The notes: generated by a model from the sequence alone, not told the origin. A stretch of 64,000 nt of DNA from Mangrovicoccus algicola (GCF_014903745.1 NZ_JACVXA010000019.1:1-64000); one strand, 5' to 3'; numbered from the stretch's first letter, positions 8,221-15,754 are shown. A program made the numbers and translations.

Positions 8221-9681
8221 GCCCAGCTGCGCAATGCCGTCCTTGCGGCGGTCGCTGCCGGCGACCAGCCCGCCATCGGGGCGCCGCATCACCATCTGGG
8301 CGCCGCCGTAATCGTTGCGCCCGGCCATGTCGCCCGCCCCCGCCCCGTCGCGGAACCCGGCGCGCGCCAGCGCCGGGGCGATGCCGGGGGCGGTGCCCGG
8401 CTCCAGCGCCACGGCGTCATCGCGCTCCAGCCGCCAGCGCGGCGCATCGATCGCCGCCTGCACCCCCTGCCCCCAGGCGGCGATGCGGGTAATCAGCTGG
8501 ACATGGCCCTGCGGCTGCATCGGTCCGCCCACCACGCCGAAGACCGCATGGGTGCGCCCGTCCTTCAGCGCCGCTGCCGGGATGACGGTGTGATAGGGCC
8601 GCTTGCCCGGGGCGGCTCCGTTGACATGGCCGGGCGCCGAGAAGCCATGGCCGCGATTCTGCAGGCAGATGCCCAGCTCCGGCACCCCGATCCCCGAACC
8701 GAAGCGCTTGAAGATGCTGGACATCAGCGTCACGGCAAAGCCCTGCGCGTCGATGATCGCGGTGCAGACGGTATTGCCCGCCGGATCGGCCACGACGCGG
8801 CGCGCCTCGCGCATGCCGTCGCGGGTCGCCTCGACGATCTTCACCGTGGTTTCGGGATCCTCCATGGGCAGCGCCTCGCCCTCAAGCCGCCCCAGCGCGT
8901 CAAGCACGCCCAGCCCGTGGCTGTTCGGCGGGCATTCGAGGATCTTCAGCCCGCGGAACGCCCGGCGGATCGGCAGGTCGAAATTGCCCTGATGCGCCGC
9001 CAGGTCGCCCTCGTCCAGAAGCGCCCCGGCCTGCCGCGCGGCCCGCGCGATGGCGGCAGAGGCTGTGCCCTCGTAGAAGGCCGACGGGCCGGCGGCGGCG
9101 ATCTCCTCCAGCAGCCGCGCGAGCGCGGGATTGGCGAAATGCGCCCCGGCCGCCGGAATGGCGTCGCCGCGATAGATGGCATGCGATCCGGGATCGCCGC
9201 GAACCACATCGGCGAACAGCGCCCATTCCCGCGCGCAGACCGGCCCGACGGCAAAGCCCGCGCGCGCCAAGCGGATCGCCGGGGCCAGCAGCCGGGCGAA
9301 ATCCAGCCGCCCGAACCGCGCATGCAGGTCGGCCCAGCCCTGCACCGCCCCGGGCACCGTCACCGACAGCGGGTGGCGCTCGGGGATGCGGCGGCCGGGC
9401 AGCGCCTCGACCATCGCCGCGCGCAGCGCCGCGGGGGCGCGGCCGGTGCCGTTATAGGTCAGCGGCGCCTCCCCCGGCGGCAGCAGCATCGCGGCAAGAT
9501 CGCCGCCCAGCCCGGTCGCCATCGGCTCCACCACCCCCATGACCGCATCCGCGGCGATGGCGGCATCCACCGCCGAGCCTCCCGCCGCCAGCATCGTCAG
9601 CGCGGCCTCCGCCGCGGCGGGATGGCCCGTGGCGACGGCGGCACCGGGAGCGGCAGGCGGGCGGGGATCGGGAACGGGCAT
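8218..9681 (-). CDS. Gamma-glutamyltransferase-family amidase (Ntn hydrolase)
   Basis: The 487-residue protein has the GGT family layout. The N-terminal large-subunit part includes AAEAALTMLAAGGSAVDAAIA and GLGGDLAAMLL. A processing region follows, then the small-subunit part with NTVCTAIIDAQGFAVTLMSS. The Thr in NTVC, at about residue 302, aligns with the autocatalytic N-terminal nucleophile of GGT (TTHYSVVD in E. coli). The GGPMQPQGHVQ motif near the C-terminus is also family-typical. No signal peptide is visible, unlike periplasmic GGT, so it probably hydrolyses an imported gamma-glutamyl or acyl amide in the cytosol. It is divergent from the oxidase operon and shares its operators. Confidence 0.85.
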   Translation of the reverse strand: MPVPDPRPPAAPGAAVATGHPAAAEAALTMLAAGGSAVDAAIAADAVMGVVEPMATGLGGDLAAMLLPPGEAPLTYNGTGRAPAALRAAMVEALPGRRIPERHPLSVTVPGAVQGWADLHARFGRLDFARLLAPAIRLARAGFAVGPVCAREWALFADVVRGDPGSHAIYRGDAIPAAGAHFANPALARLLEEIAAAGPSAFYEGTASAAIARAARQAGALLDEGDLAAHQGNFDLPIRRAFRGLKILECPPNSHGLGVLDALGRLEGEALPMEDPETTVKIVEATRDGMREARRVVADPAGNTVCTAIIDAQGFAVTLMSSIFKRFGSGIGVPELGICLQNRGHGFSAPGHVNGAAPGKRPYHTVIPAAALKDGRTHAVFGVVGGPMQPQGHVQLITRIAAWGQGVQAAIDAPRWRLERDDAVALEPGTAPGIAPALARAGFRDGAGAGDMAGRNDYGGAQMVMRRPDGGLVAGSDRRKDGIAQLG

Positions 9682-9722
9682 GGCGGGGTCCTCGGCCGGG
9701 CGGTTGAGTCGTATTTTTCCGT

Positions 9723-9736
9723 ATATTGCATACCGG
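9723..9736. promoter_or_regulatory. Operator-like sequence for amidase gene (site C)
   Basis: Read on the minus strand this is CCGGTATGCAATAT, one base different from the CGGTATACAAT form at 9842. It ends about 42 bp upstream of the amidase start, a good position for repression. Confidence 0.55.
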
Positions 9737-9786
9737 CAAGCAGCAATCAGGCAAGGTACATCCGCGACACATGCCGATAATGGCTA

Positions 9787-9800
9787 TTTTGCACGCAAAA
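9787..9800. promoter_or_regulatory. Inverted repeat TTTTGC-AC-GCAAAA
   Basis: Perfect six-base arms flank a two-base centre. It is unlike the GTATAC sites on either side, so it may bind a second regulator or lie within promoter elements of either divergent gene. No family assignment is possible from the sequence. Confidence 0.4.
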
Positions 9801-9841
9801 ATGGGCCATCTTCGACCAGGTATTTCCAGTAGACAGTGATG

Positions 9842-9853
9842 ACGGTATACAAT
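9842..9853. promoter_or_regulatory. Operator for oxidase operon (site D)
   Basis: ACGGTATACAAT lies about 75 bp upstream of the oxidase start. With the flanking G at 9841 it is the exact reverse complement of the 13-base site at 15528-15540, directly upstream of the GntR gene. Those two identical copies are the best evidence that this regulator controls the oxidase operon. Confidence 0.7.
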
Positions 9854-9926
9854 ATGGTGAATCGCAGGCAAGGCAGCCTTCCAGGCAGACCGCCCCGACA
9901 GCCCCTCTCATGAAAGGACCGCGATC

Positions 9927-10658
9927 TTGACCGAGCTTCTGACCCCCGACGAATTGCGCACCGCTCTGGAACAGGCCATCAAGGGCAAGAGCGCCAACCA
10001 GTCCCCGTTCAGCCTGGCCTGGGCCTCGGGCAAACTCAGCCGCGACCACCTGTCCCGCTGGGCCGAGAACCACTATCATTATGTCGGGCCCTTCGCCGAC
10101 TACCTGGCCTATGTCTATGCCCGCCTGCCGGAGCATTACACCGAGGCCAAGGACTTCATGCTGCAGAACATGTATGAAGAGGAAATCGGCGGCGACCGCC
10201 ATACCGACCTGCTGGTCCGCTTTGCCGAGGCCTGCGGCACCACGCGCGAACGCGTCACCGATCCCGACAACATGAGCGCCACCACCCGCGCGCTGCAGAG
10301 CTGGTGCTATTGCGTGGCCATGCGCGAGGATCCGATCGTCGCCATCGCCGGGCTGGTCGTGGGCCTGGAGAGCCAGGTCCCCTCGATCTACCGCAAGCAG
10401 ACCCCGACGCTGCGCGACACCTACGGCTTCACCGATGAAGAGGTCGAGTTCTTCGACCTGCATATCGTCTCGGACGAAATCCACGGCGAACGCGGCTACC
10501 AGATCGTGCTGGAACATGCCCGCACCGTCGAGATGCAGCAGAAATGCCTGAAGATCTGCGAGATCGGCGCGCAGATGCGGCTGCTCTACACCACCGCGCT
10601 GTACAACGACTATGTCGGCGCCGAGGTGCCGCTGGCCGATCTGGGCCTGGCCGCCTGA
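9927..10658 (+). CDS. Heme-oxygenase-like diiron oxidase/oxygenase (HDO; TenA/PqqC/CADD-like fold)
   Basis: The 243-residue, mostly helical protein belongs to the TenA/PqqC structural superfamily. It carries a full six-ligand diiron set: E85-x6-H92, E148, and H179-x3-D183-x2-H186. This three-His/three-carboxylate pattern is that of HDO enzymes (CADD, SznF and UndA are the known examples); cofactor-only PqqC and TenA thiaminases lack it. HDOs activate O2 for C-N, C-C or N-oxidation chemistry. The start is a rare TTG preceded by AAAGGA. The next genes encode two ferredoxins and the regulon includes a ferredoxin reductase, so it is probably a multicomponent oxygenase fed by NAD(P)H. Its substrate is unknown. 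Confidence 0.85.
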   Translation: MTELLTPDELRTALEQAIKGKSANQSPFSLAWASGKLSRDHLSRWAENHYHYVGPFADYLAYVYARLPEHYTEAKDFMLQNMYEEEIGGDRHTDLLVRFAEACGTTRERVTDPDNMSATTRALQSWCYCVAMREDPIVAIAGLVVGLESQVPSIYRKQTPTLRDTYGFTDEEVEFFDLHIVSDEIHGERGYQIVLEHARTVEMQQKCLKICEIGAQMRLLYTTALYNDYVGAEVPLADLGLAA

Positions 10659-10704
10659 TCCATCCCCGGGCGGGCGCCCTGCCCGCCCCCGCGAAGGAGA
10701 CCCC

Positions 10705-10998
10705 ATGCCGAAGGTCATTCTGCACAAGGGCGGCACCACCTACGAGGACGAGGTCGACCCCAATACCAATCTCGTGGTCCGCGCCGGGATCCGCAAGTTT
10801 CCCTATCCCAACCTCGCCTACAAATGCGGCATGGGGAAATGCGCGACCTGCAGCTGCCGCATCCTGGGCGGCGCCGAACACCTGGAGGCGCCGAACTGGA
10901 AGGAGAAGCGCCAGCTGGGCGACAAGCTGGAGGATGGCTATCGCCTCGTCTGCCAGCTGTGGATCACCGAGGATATCGAACTGGCCCAGGACGCCTGA
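10705..10998 (+). CDS. [2Fe-2S] ferredoxin (first of two)
   Basis: The 97-residue plant-type ferredoxin has cluster ligands C41-x4-C46-x2-C49 and C83. An extra Cys at 51 (CSC) is present. The motif reads KCGMGKCATC. It is acidic overall apart from a basic patch around KYPYP-like sequence before the cluster. A GAAGGAG ribosome site precedes the ATG at 10705. It lies 46 bp after the oxidase gene in the same operon and is the likely direct electron donor to it. Confidence 0.9.
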   Translation: MPKVILHKGGTTYEDEVDPNTNLVVRAGIRKFPYPNLAYKCGMGKCATCSCRILGGAEHLEAPNWKEKRQLGDKLEDGYRLVCQLWITEDIELAQDA

Positions 10999-11043
10999 GC
11001 CCCCACCCGAGCCGCCACACTGAGCCCCAGAGCGAGGACAGAA

Positions 11044-11340
11044 ATGTATGTCATCCTGACCAACAAGCCCGGAGAGTTCCGCACCGAGATGACCGAAGGC
11101 GTCACGCAGGTGGAATCCTGGGATTACATCTTCTACGGGCGCAAGCGGGCGAATTTCACCATCGCCCGGATCGAGGGCGCCCCGCGCATCACCATCGTCG
11201 AGGATGCGCCGCCGCAGATCGTCAACCGCGTGCCCTCCAAGCTGTTCGAGGCCTTCGACACGCTGGAGGAGGCCCGCGCCGAGCTGAACACGCTGACCCA
11301 TTACGGCAGCATGGATATCGAGCTGCGCGCAGCCTCGTGA
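11044..11340 (+). CDS. Uncharacterised 98-residue protein between the two ferredoxins
   Basis: I do not recognise this protein. It starts MYVILTNKPGEF, has alternating beta-type hydrophobic stretches (YIFYGRKRANFTIARIE, RITIVED) and ends with a helical segment rich in Glu and Leu. There is no Cys, no His-rich motif, no signal peptide and no membrane segment, so it is not itself a redox protein. Its place between two ferredoxin genes of an oxygenase operon recalls small effector or coupling subunits of multicomponent oxygenases, although no sequence similarity to a named effector is apparent. It could equally be a scaffold or assembly factor for the oxidase. Confidence 0.8.
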   Translation: MYVILTNKPGEFRTEMTEGVTQVESWDYIFYGRKRANFTIARIEGAPRITIVEDAPPQIVNRVPSKLFEAFDTLEEARAELNTLTHYGSMDIELRAAS

Positions 11341-11353
11341 AGGAGTGACCCCC

Positions 11354-11656
11354 ATGGACGGTAGCGACGCGACGCTGACGATCACCTTCGTCACAAATGA
11401 CAACAAGCAGGTGACCGCCCCCGCCGACAGCAACCTGTTGCGCATGTCGATCCGCGAGAAGGGGGGCATCCCCTTCAAATGCGGCGGCGGGCTGTGCGGC
11501 ACCTGCCGCTGCCGGATCGCCGAGGGGGTCGAGAATACCGACAGGATCAAGCCGAAGGAGCGCAAGCATCTTTCGGAGGACGACTTCGCCCAGGGCTATC
11601 GCATGGCCTGCCAGACCTTCCTGACCGGCGACGTCAAGGTCGTCTGGGGCGAGTAG
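11354..11656 (+). CDS. [2Fe-2S] ferredoxin (second of two)
   Basis: The 100-residue plant-type ferredoxin has ligands C43-x4-C48-x2-C51 and C86, with the motif KCGGGLCGTC. I chose the ATG at 11354 because AAGGAG lies just upstream; a GTG nine bases earlier is in frame. It differs clearly from the first ferredoxin, so the pair probably has two roles, such as separate electron steps or docking partners. Only 15 bp separate it from the aldehyde dehydrogenase gene. Confidence 0.9.
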   Translation: MDGSDATLTITFVTNDNKQVTAPADSNLLRMSIREKGGIPFKCGGGLCGTCRCRIAEGVENTDRIKPKERKHLSEDDFAQGYRMACQTFLTGDVKVVWGE

Positions 11657-11671
11657 AGACAGGACCAGCAC

Positions 11672-13171
11672 ATGACCATCGCAACCGCCCCAGAGCGCAT
11701 GGGCGCCCCGGCCGACCGGACCGGCGCGCCGCAGCATCTGAACTTCATCGCCGGGCAATGGCGCGCCGCCGAAGGCGGCGCGCAGTTCGAGAACCGCAAC
11801 CCCGCCGACCTGTCGGACCTGATCGGGCATTTTCCGGACTCGGGCGCGGCGGACGTGGCCGCGGCGGTCGCAGGCGTTGCCGAAGCGCAGCCCGCCTGGG
11901 CGGCGGCCAGCCCCGAGGCCCGCGCCGACATGCTGTACCGCGCTGCCGAGATCATCGCCGCGCGCACGCCCGGGATCGCCGCCGAGCTGACCCGCGAGGA
12001 AGGCAAGACGCTTGCCGAGGCCACGAACGAGACCAGCCGGATCGCCGCCAATTTCCGCTTCTATGCCGGGGAGGCGCTGCGGCTGAAGGGCGAGACCTAC
12101 CCGGCGCCCGGCGGGCAGATGGTGCTGTCGCTGCGCCAGCCCGTCGGCACGGTGGCGGTGATCACGCCCTGGAATTTCCCGCTGTCGATGGCCGCGCGCA
12201 AGATCGCCCCGGCGCTGGCGGCGGGCAATGCGGTGGTCTTCAAGCCCTCCGAGGTCTCGCCGCTGATGGGGCAGCGCCTGGTGGAAGTGCTGCTGGAGGC
12301 CGGGCTGCCGCAAGGGCTGATCGCGCTGGTCCATGGCAAGGGTCCGACCGTCGGCCGGGCGATCACCGCCGCAGAGGGCATCGATGCGCTGACCTTCACC
12401 GGCTCCTATGCGGTCGGCGCGCAGATCCAGGCGGCGCTCGGCACCGACACCCGCTGCCAGCTGGAGATGGGCGGCAAGAACGCGACGCTGGTTCTGGAGG
12501 ATGCCGATATCGCGAAGGCGGCGGGCATCATCCTCAAGGGGGCGTTCGGCCTGAGCGGCCAGGCCTGCACCGGCACCAGCCGCGTGCTGGTCGCGCGACC
12601 GCTGCATGACGCCCTGCTGGGCAGGCTGGCCGCCGCCGCCGAGGCCGTCGTGATCGGTCCGGGCGACCGGGCGGGCGTCACCATGGGCCCGCTGGCCACG
12701 GCGGCGCAGCTGGAAAAGGTCGGCCGCTATCTCGACATCGCCCGCGACGAGGGCGCCGAGATCGTCACCGGCGGCCTCCCGGATCAGGGCGAGCTGCCCG
12801 AGGGCCACTGGATCCGCCCCACCGTGATCGCAGGCGTCAAGCGCGGCAGCCTCCTGCTGAAGGACGAGATCTTCGCCCCGGTCGTGGCGCTCTGCCCCTT
12901 CGACACGCTGGAGGAGGCGCTGGAAATCGCCGATGACACCGAATACGGGCTGGCCCTGTCGGTCGTGTCGGATCACCTGCCCTCGGTGCTGAAAATCGCC
13001 GAGGCGACCCGGCACGGCATCGTCAAGGTGAATGCCCCCACCACCGGCGTCGCGCTGAACGCCCCCTTCGGCGGGGTCAAGCATTCCTCGAACCAGAGCG
13101 CGAAGGAACAGGGCGGCGCAAACGTGATGGAATTCTACAGCAGCCTCAAGACGGTCTATCTCGGGGCCTGA
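11672..13171 (+). CDS. NAD(P)-dependent aldehyde dehydrogenase
   Basis: The protein has 499 residues, the normal ALDH length. Conserved elements are the transition-state Asn in TPWNFP, the cofactor region FKPSEVSP, the general-base Glu in LEMGGKN and the nucleophile Cys in SGQACTG. The KDEIFAPV motif lies near the C-terminus. It resembles 2-oxoglutarate-semialdehyde-type ALDHs in general form, but the substrate is not determined. In this operon it most simply oxidises an aldehyde released by the diiron oxidase. Its stop is directly followed by the permease start. Confidence 0.92.
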   Translation: MTIATAPERMGAPADRTGAPQHLNFIAGQWRAAEGGAQFENRNPADLSDLIGHFPDSGAADVAAAVAGVAEAQPAWAAASPEARADMLYRAAEIIAARTPGIAAELTREEGKTLAEATNETSRIAANFRFYAGEALRLKGETYPAPGGQMVLSLRQPVGTVAVITPWNFPLSMAARKIAPALAAGNAVVFKPSEVSPLMGQRLVEVLLEAGLPQGLIALVHGKGPTVGRAITAAEGIDALTFTGSYAVGAQIQAALGTDTRCQLEMGGKNATLVLEDADIAKAAGIILKGAFGLSGQACTGTSRVLVARPLHDALLGRLAAAAEAVVIGPGDRAGVTMGPLATAAQLEKVGRYLDIARDEGAEIVTGGLPDQGELPEGHWIRPTVIAGVKRGSLLLKDEIFAPVVALCPFDTLEEALEIADDTEYGLALSVVSDHLPSVLKIAEATRHGIVKVNAPTTGVALNAPFGGVKHSSNQSAKEQGGANVMEFYSSLKTVYLGA

Positions 13172-13921
13172 ATGGACGCGCTCGTCTCGCTTGCCGGGGG
13201 CAGCCTGCTGGGCCCCCATTTCCTGGCCATGGCGGCGATGGTCTTCGTCGCGGCCATCCTGCAGGGGGTGGGCGGGCTGGGCTTCGCCATGTTCTCGGCC
13301 CCCATCTCGGCGCTGTTCTTCCCCGAACTGGCGCCGGGCGTGCTGCTGGTGCTGGGGGGCTGCGTCGCCACGATGGTCCTGCTGCGCGAAAGATCCGCCA
13401 TAGATTTCGGCTCCGTGGGGTCCATGGTGTCGGGGCGGCTGATCGGCAACCTGCTGGCGGTGGGGCTTCTGGCCTCGCTCAGCGTGGCGATGTTCAACGC
13501 GCTTTTCGGGGTGATGATCCTGCTGGGCGTGGCGCTGAGCTATAGCGGCTGGCGGGTGGAGGCGAACTGGCGCAACCTGGGCGCGGCGGGGGTGCTGTCG
13601 GGGATCATGGGCACGATCACCTCCTCCGGCGCGCCGCCCTATGCGATCGTCATGCAGAACGCGCCGCCCGCCATCCTGCGCGCGACGCTGAACACCACCT
13701 TCCTCTTCGGCGCGCTCTCCTCGCTGGCGCTTCTGGCGGCGATCGGGCGCTTCGGCTGGCCGCAGCTGATGCTGGGGCTGATGCTGTTTCCGGCGCTGTA
13801 CCTGGGATTCCGCGTCTCCACCCCCATCGCGCGCCACGTGCCGCGCGCGGCGATCCGCCATTTCCTGCTGGGCCTCTCGGGGCTCAGCGCCGCCGGGCTG
13901 CTGCTGCGTGCCCTGATGTGA
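13172..13921 (+). CDS. TauE/SafE-family permease
   Basis: The 249-residue integral membrane protein has about eight hydrophobic segments and two related halves. It shows the family-typical Gly-rich motifs GVGGLGFAMFSAP and GIMGTITSSGAPP. TauE/SafE proteins are thought to export sulfite, sulfoacetate or other small organic anions, or sometimes to import them. Its place in the oxidase operon suggests export of a product or uptake of the substrate. It starts one base after the aldehyde dehydrogenase stop. Confidence 0.88.
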   Translation: MDALVSLAGGSLLGPHFLAMAAMVFVAAILQGVGGLGFAMFSAPISALFFPELAPGVLLVLGGCVATMVLLRERSAIDFGSVGSMVSGRLIGNLLAVGLLASLSVAMFNALFGVMILLGVALSYSGWRVEANWRNLGAAGVLSGIMGTITSSGAPPYAIVMQNAPPAILRATLNTTFLFGALSSLALLAAIGRFGWPQLMLGLMLFPALYLGFRVSTPIARHVPRAAIRHFLLGLSGLSAAGLLLRALM

Positions 13922-14838
13922 GCGACATGCACCATTATACAGATGACCAGATCGCGGGCTGCCTCAGCCCCGCCGAGGCCGAGACCTGCCTCGCCGCCGC
14001 CTTCCGCGCCTTCGGCCGGGGCGAGGCGGCCGTGCAGGACCGCATCCGGACCGAGGCGGGCGGCGTCAAGCTTTCCACCATGGGGGCGGTGCTGCCGGGG
14101 ACGGGGGTCGCGGGGGCGAAGGTCTATACCACGATCGCCGGACAGTTCAGCTTCGTCATCCTGCTTTTCTGTGCCGAAACCGGACGGCCGCTGGCGACGA
14201 TGGAGGCCAATGCGATCACCGCGATCCGCTCGCCTGCCGCCTCGGTCCTGGCCGCGCGGCACCTGGCGCGACCCGACAGCCGCGTGCTGGCGGTCTTCGG
14301 CACAGGCGTCCAGGGGCGCGCCCATCTGGCCCATTTCGCCGCCGCCTATCCCCTGACGGAGGCGCTGGTGGTGTCGCGCCGGGACGATCCCGCGCTGGCG
14401 GCGGCGCTGTCGGAAGAGGCCGGGCTGCCGGTGCGGATGTGCATCGCGGCCGAGGCGGCCGCCCGCGCCGATATCCTGGTGACCGCGACCCGCAGCGCCG
14501 TGCCGGTCCTTTCCGGGCGCGACCTGCGCCCCGGCCAGTTCATCGCCGCGATGGGGTCGAGCCTGCCCCATACCCGCGAACTCGACGACGCGGCCCTGTC
14601 GCGCGCGGCGGTTCTGGCCATGGACTGGATCCCCCAGACCAGCCGCGAGGCAGGCGATATCGTGATGGCCGATCCCGCGGCCCTGGCCCGGCCCCGCCAG
14701 GTGGATCTCAAGGATCTTGCCGCGGGCCTGACCGCCGGTCGCGGCAATGCCGGGGAAATCGCGATCTTCAAATCCGTGGGCACCGGGCTTCAGGATATCG
14801 CCGTAGCCGCGGCGGTCCATGCGCGGCTGTCCGGCTGA
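13918..14838 (+). CDS. Ornithine cyclodeaminase / mu-crystallin family protein
   Basis: The 306-residue protein has the OCD/mu-crystallin layout. It has an N-terminal part with GGVKLSTMGAVLP and VAGAKVYTTIAG, the motif AITAIRSPAASVLAARHLA, and an NAD-binding site AVFGTGVQGRAHL. The family contains ornithine cyclodeaminase, alanine dehydrogenase and ketimine reductases, so it may deaminate an amino acid or reduce an imine in this pathway. The start used is GTG at 13918, which overlaps the permease stop as GTGA; an ATG at 13927 is the alternative. It is the last gene of the operon. Confidence 0.88.
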   Translation: MSDMHHYTDDQIAGCLSPAEAETCLAAAFRAFGRGEAAVQDRIRTEAGGVKLSTMGAVLPGTGVAGAKVYTTIAGQFSFVILLFCAETGRPLATMEANAITAIRSPAASVLAARHLARPDSRVLAVFGTGVQGRAHLAHFAAAYPLTEALVVSRRDDPALAAALSEEAGLPVRMCIAAEAAARADILVTATRSAVPVLSGRDLRPGQFIAAMGSSLPHTRELDDAALSRAAVLAMDWIPQTSREAGDIVMADPAALARPRQVDLKDLAAGLTAGRGNAGEIAIFKSVGTGLQDIAVAAAVHARLSG

Positions 14839-14846
14839 GCCTCAGC
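14834..14846. terminator. Convergent-stop hairpin
   Basis: GCTGA (14834-14838) and TCAGC (14842-14846) pair around GCC. The arms contain the stop codons of the OCD gene and of the convergent GntR gene. The stem is short, so termination activity is uncertain. Confidence 0.35.
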
Positions 14847-15486
14847 TCCCGGGGGGCAGCCCGCCGGCCGCATAGACATGGCGCGCCGCCAGCAAGGCCG
14901 CCAGTTCGCCATCCCCCGCGATCACCGCGCGCAGGATATCGGCATGCTGCTTCCAGCTTTCCCGCACCGCCTCCATGTCCTCGGCCACGAACAGCATGGA
15001 GGTCTTGTCGCGCAGCGACTGCATGATCTCCTGCAGGACCGAGTTGCCGCCCGCCCGCGCCAGCGCCTCGTGGAAGGCGTCGTTGCGGTCATGGATTGCC
15101 GCCATGTCGCCCGCTGCGATCATGTCGTCGCCCAGCTCCAGCACCGCGCGCAGTTCGGCCAGCTGTTCGGGATCCTGGCGCCGCGCGGCCAGCTTGGCAT
15201 TCAGCGCCTCCAGCGTGGCGCGCACCTCGATCAGCTCGTGTTTCTGCCCGTCCGACAGGAGCGAGACCGAGGCCCCGCGCCGCGGCTCGATCGTCACCAG
15301 CCCCTCGGCGGCCAGTTCGCGCAGCGCCTCGCGCACCGGCATCCGCGACACGCCCAGATCCTCGGAGATGCGCTTTTCCACCAGCCGCGCGCCGGAGGCA
15401 TAATGCCCGCTGACGATCTGTTCGCGCAGCGCATCCTTGACCACCTTCGTCAGCGGCGCATGGGTCGCGCCGAGTGCCTTGTTCAT
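14842..15486 (-). CDS. GntR-family (FCD) transcriptional regulator of the oxidase regulon
   Basis: The 214-residue protein has an N-terminal winged helix-turn-helix with ISEDLGVSRMPVREALREL and a wing ending in EPRRGASVS. An all-helical FCD-type ligand domain follows, with the acidic/His positions typical of the family (DDMIAAGD, HDRNDAFHEALA). I chose the ATG at 15486 (MNKALGATHAPL); the longer frame begins in the promoter region. A GTATAC operator identical to the one before the oxidase lies 42 bp upstream. It therefore probably represses itself and the surrounding units until an inducer binds. Confidence 0.88.
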   Translation of the reverse strand: MNKALGATHAPLTKVVKDALREQIVSGHYASGARLVEKRISEDLGVSRMPVREALRELAAEGLVTIEPRRGASVSLLSDGQKHELIEVRATLEALNAKLAARRQDPEQLAELRAVLELGDDMIAAGDMAAIHDRNDAFHEALARAGGNSVLQEIMQSLRDKTSMLFVAEDMEAVRESWKQHADILRAVIAGDGELAALLAARHVYAAGGLPPGS

Positions 15487-15527
15487 CCTGCCTGCTCCGA
15501 TGCCGCGCCGAGGGGGCGTTTGCGGAC

Positions 15528-15540
15528 ATTGTATACCGTC
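15528..15540. promoter_or_regulatory. Autoregulatory operator (site E)
   Basis: ATTGTATACCGTC is the exact reverse complement of the 13 bases at 9841-9853. It lies 42-54 bp upstream of the GntR start codon. Confidence 0.7.
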
Positions 15541-15666
15541 GCCACGGGGCTCTACCAGAGGATCCTCCGGAACCGGCCGCAAAACCGGGATCCTCGCCGG
15601 AAAGCGGCCGGGAGCACGGGGGCCGGGGCAAGGATTTTCCGCTGAAATCGCAGGCGATGGCGATGG

Positions 15667-15680
15667 TTCGGTATACTGAA
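15667..15680. promoter_or_regulatory. Palindromic operator (site F)
   Basis: TTCGGTATACTGAA is a near-perfect palindrome (TTC-x-GTATAC-x-GAA), the most symmetric copy in the window. It lies about 115 bp upstream of the GlcG gene. Confidence 0.65.
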
Positions 15681-15741
15681 GCTACGATTTCGACCATTAC
15701 TTCACCCCTACTAGCCGGAATTTCCTTGATATGACCAGAAA

Positions 15742-15754
15742 CGGTATACAGAAT
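15742..15754. promoter_or_regulatory. Operator upstream of GlcG-reductase operon (site G)
   Basis: CGGTATACAGAAT lies 40-52 bp upstream of the GlcG start and about 62 bp from site F, so the two may be bound cooperatively. Confidence 0.6.

Larger units (their letters stand above)
9682..9926. promoter_or_regulatory. Divergent promoter region of amidase and oxidase operon
   Basis: This 245-bp AT-richer gap contains two GntR-type operators (9723-9736 and 9842-9853) placed symmetrically with respect to the two divergent genes. A separate TTTTGC-AC-GCAAAA inverted repeat lies between them. It has no gene apart from a possible six-codon leader at 9910-9930. Confidence 0.65.

Noticed and set aside
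9927-10658. Annotation of the oxidase as TenA thiaminase or PqqC
   Set aside because: The fold is shared, but the full three-His/three-carboxylate ligand set fits the diiron HDO group, and no thiamine or PQQ genes are nearby.
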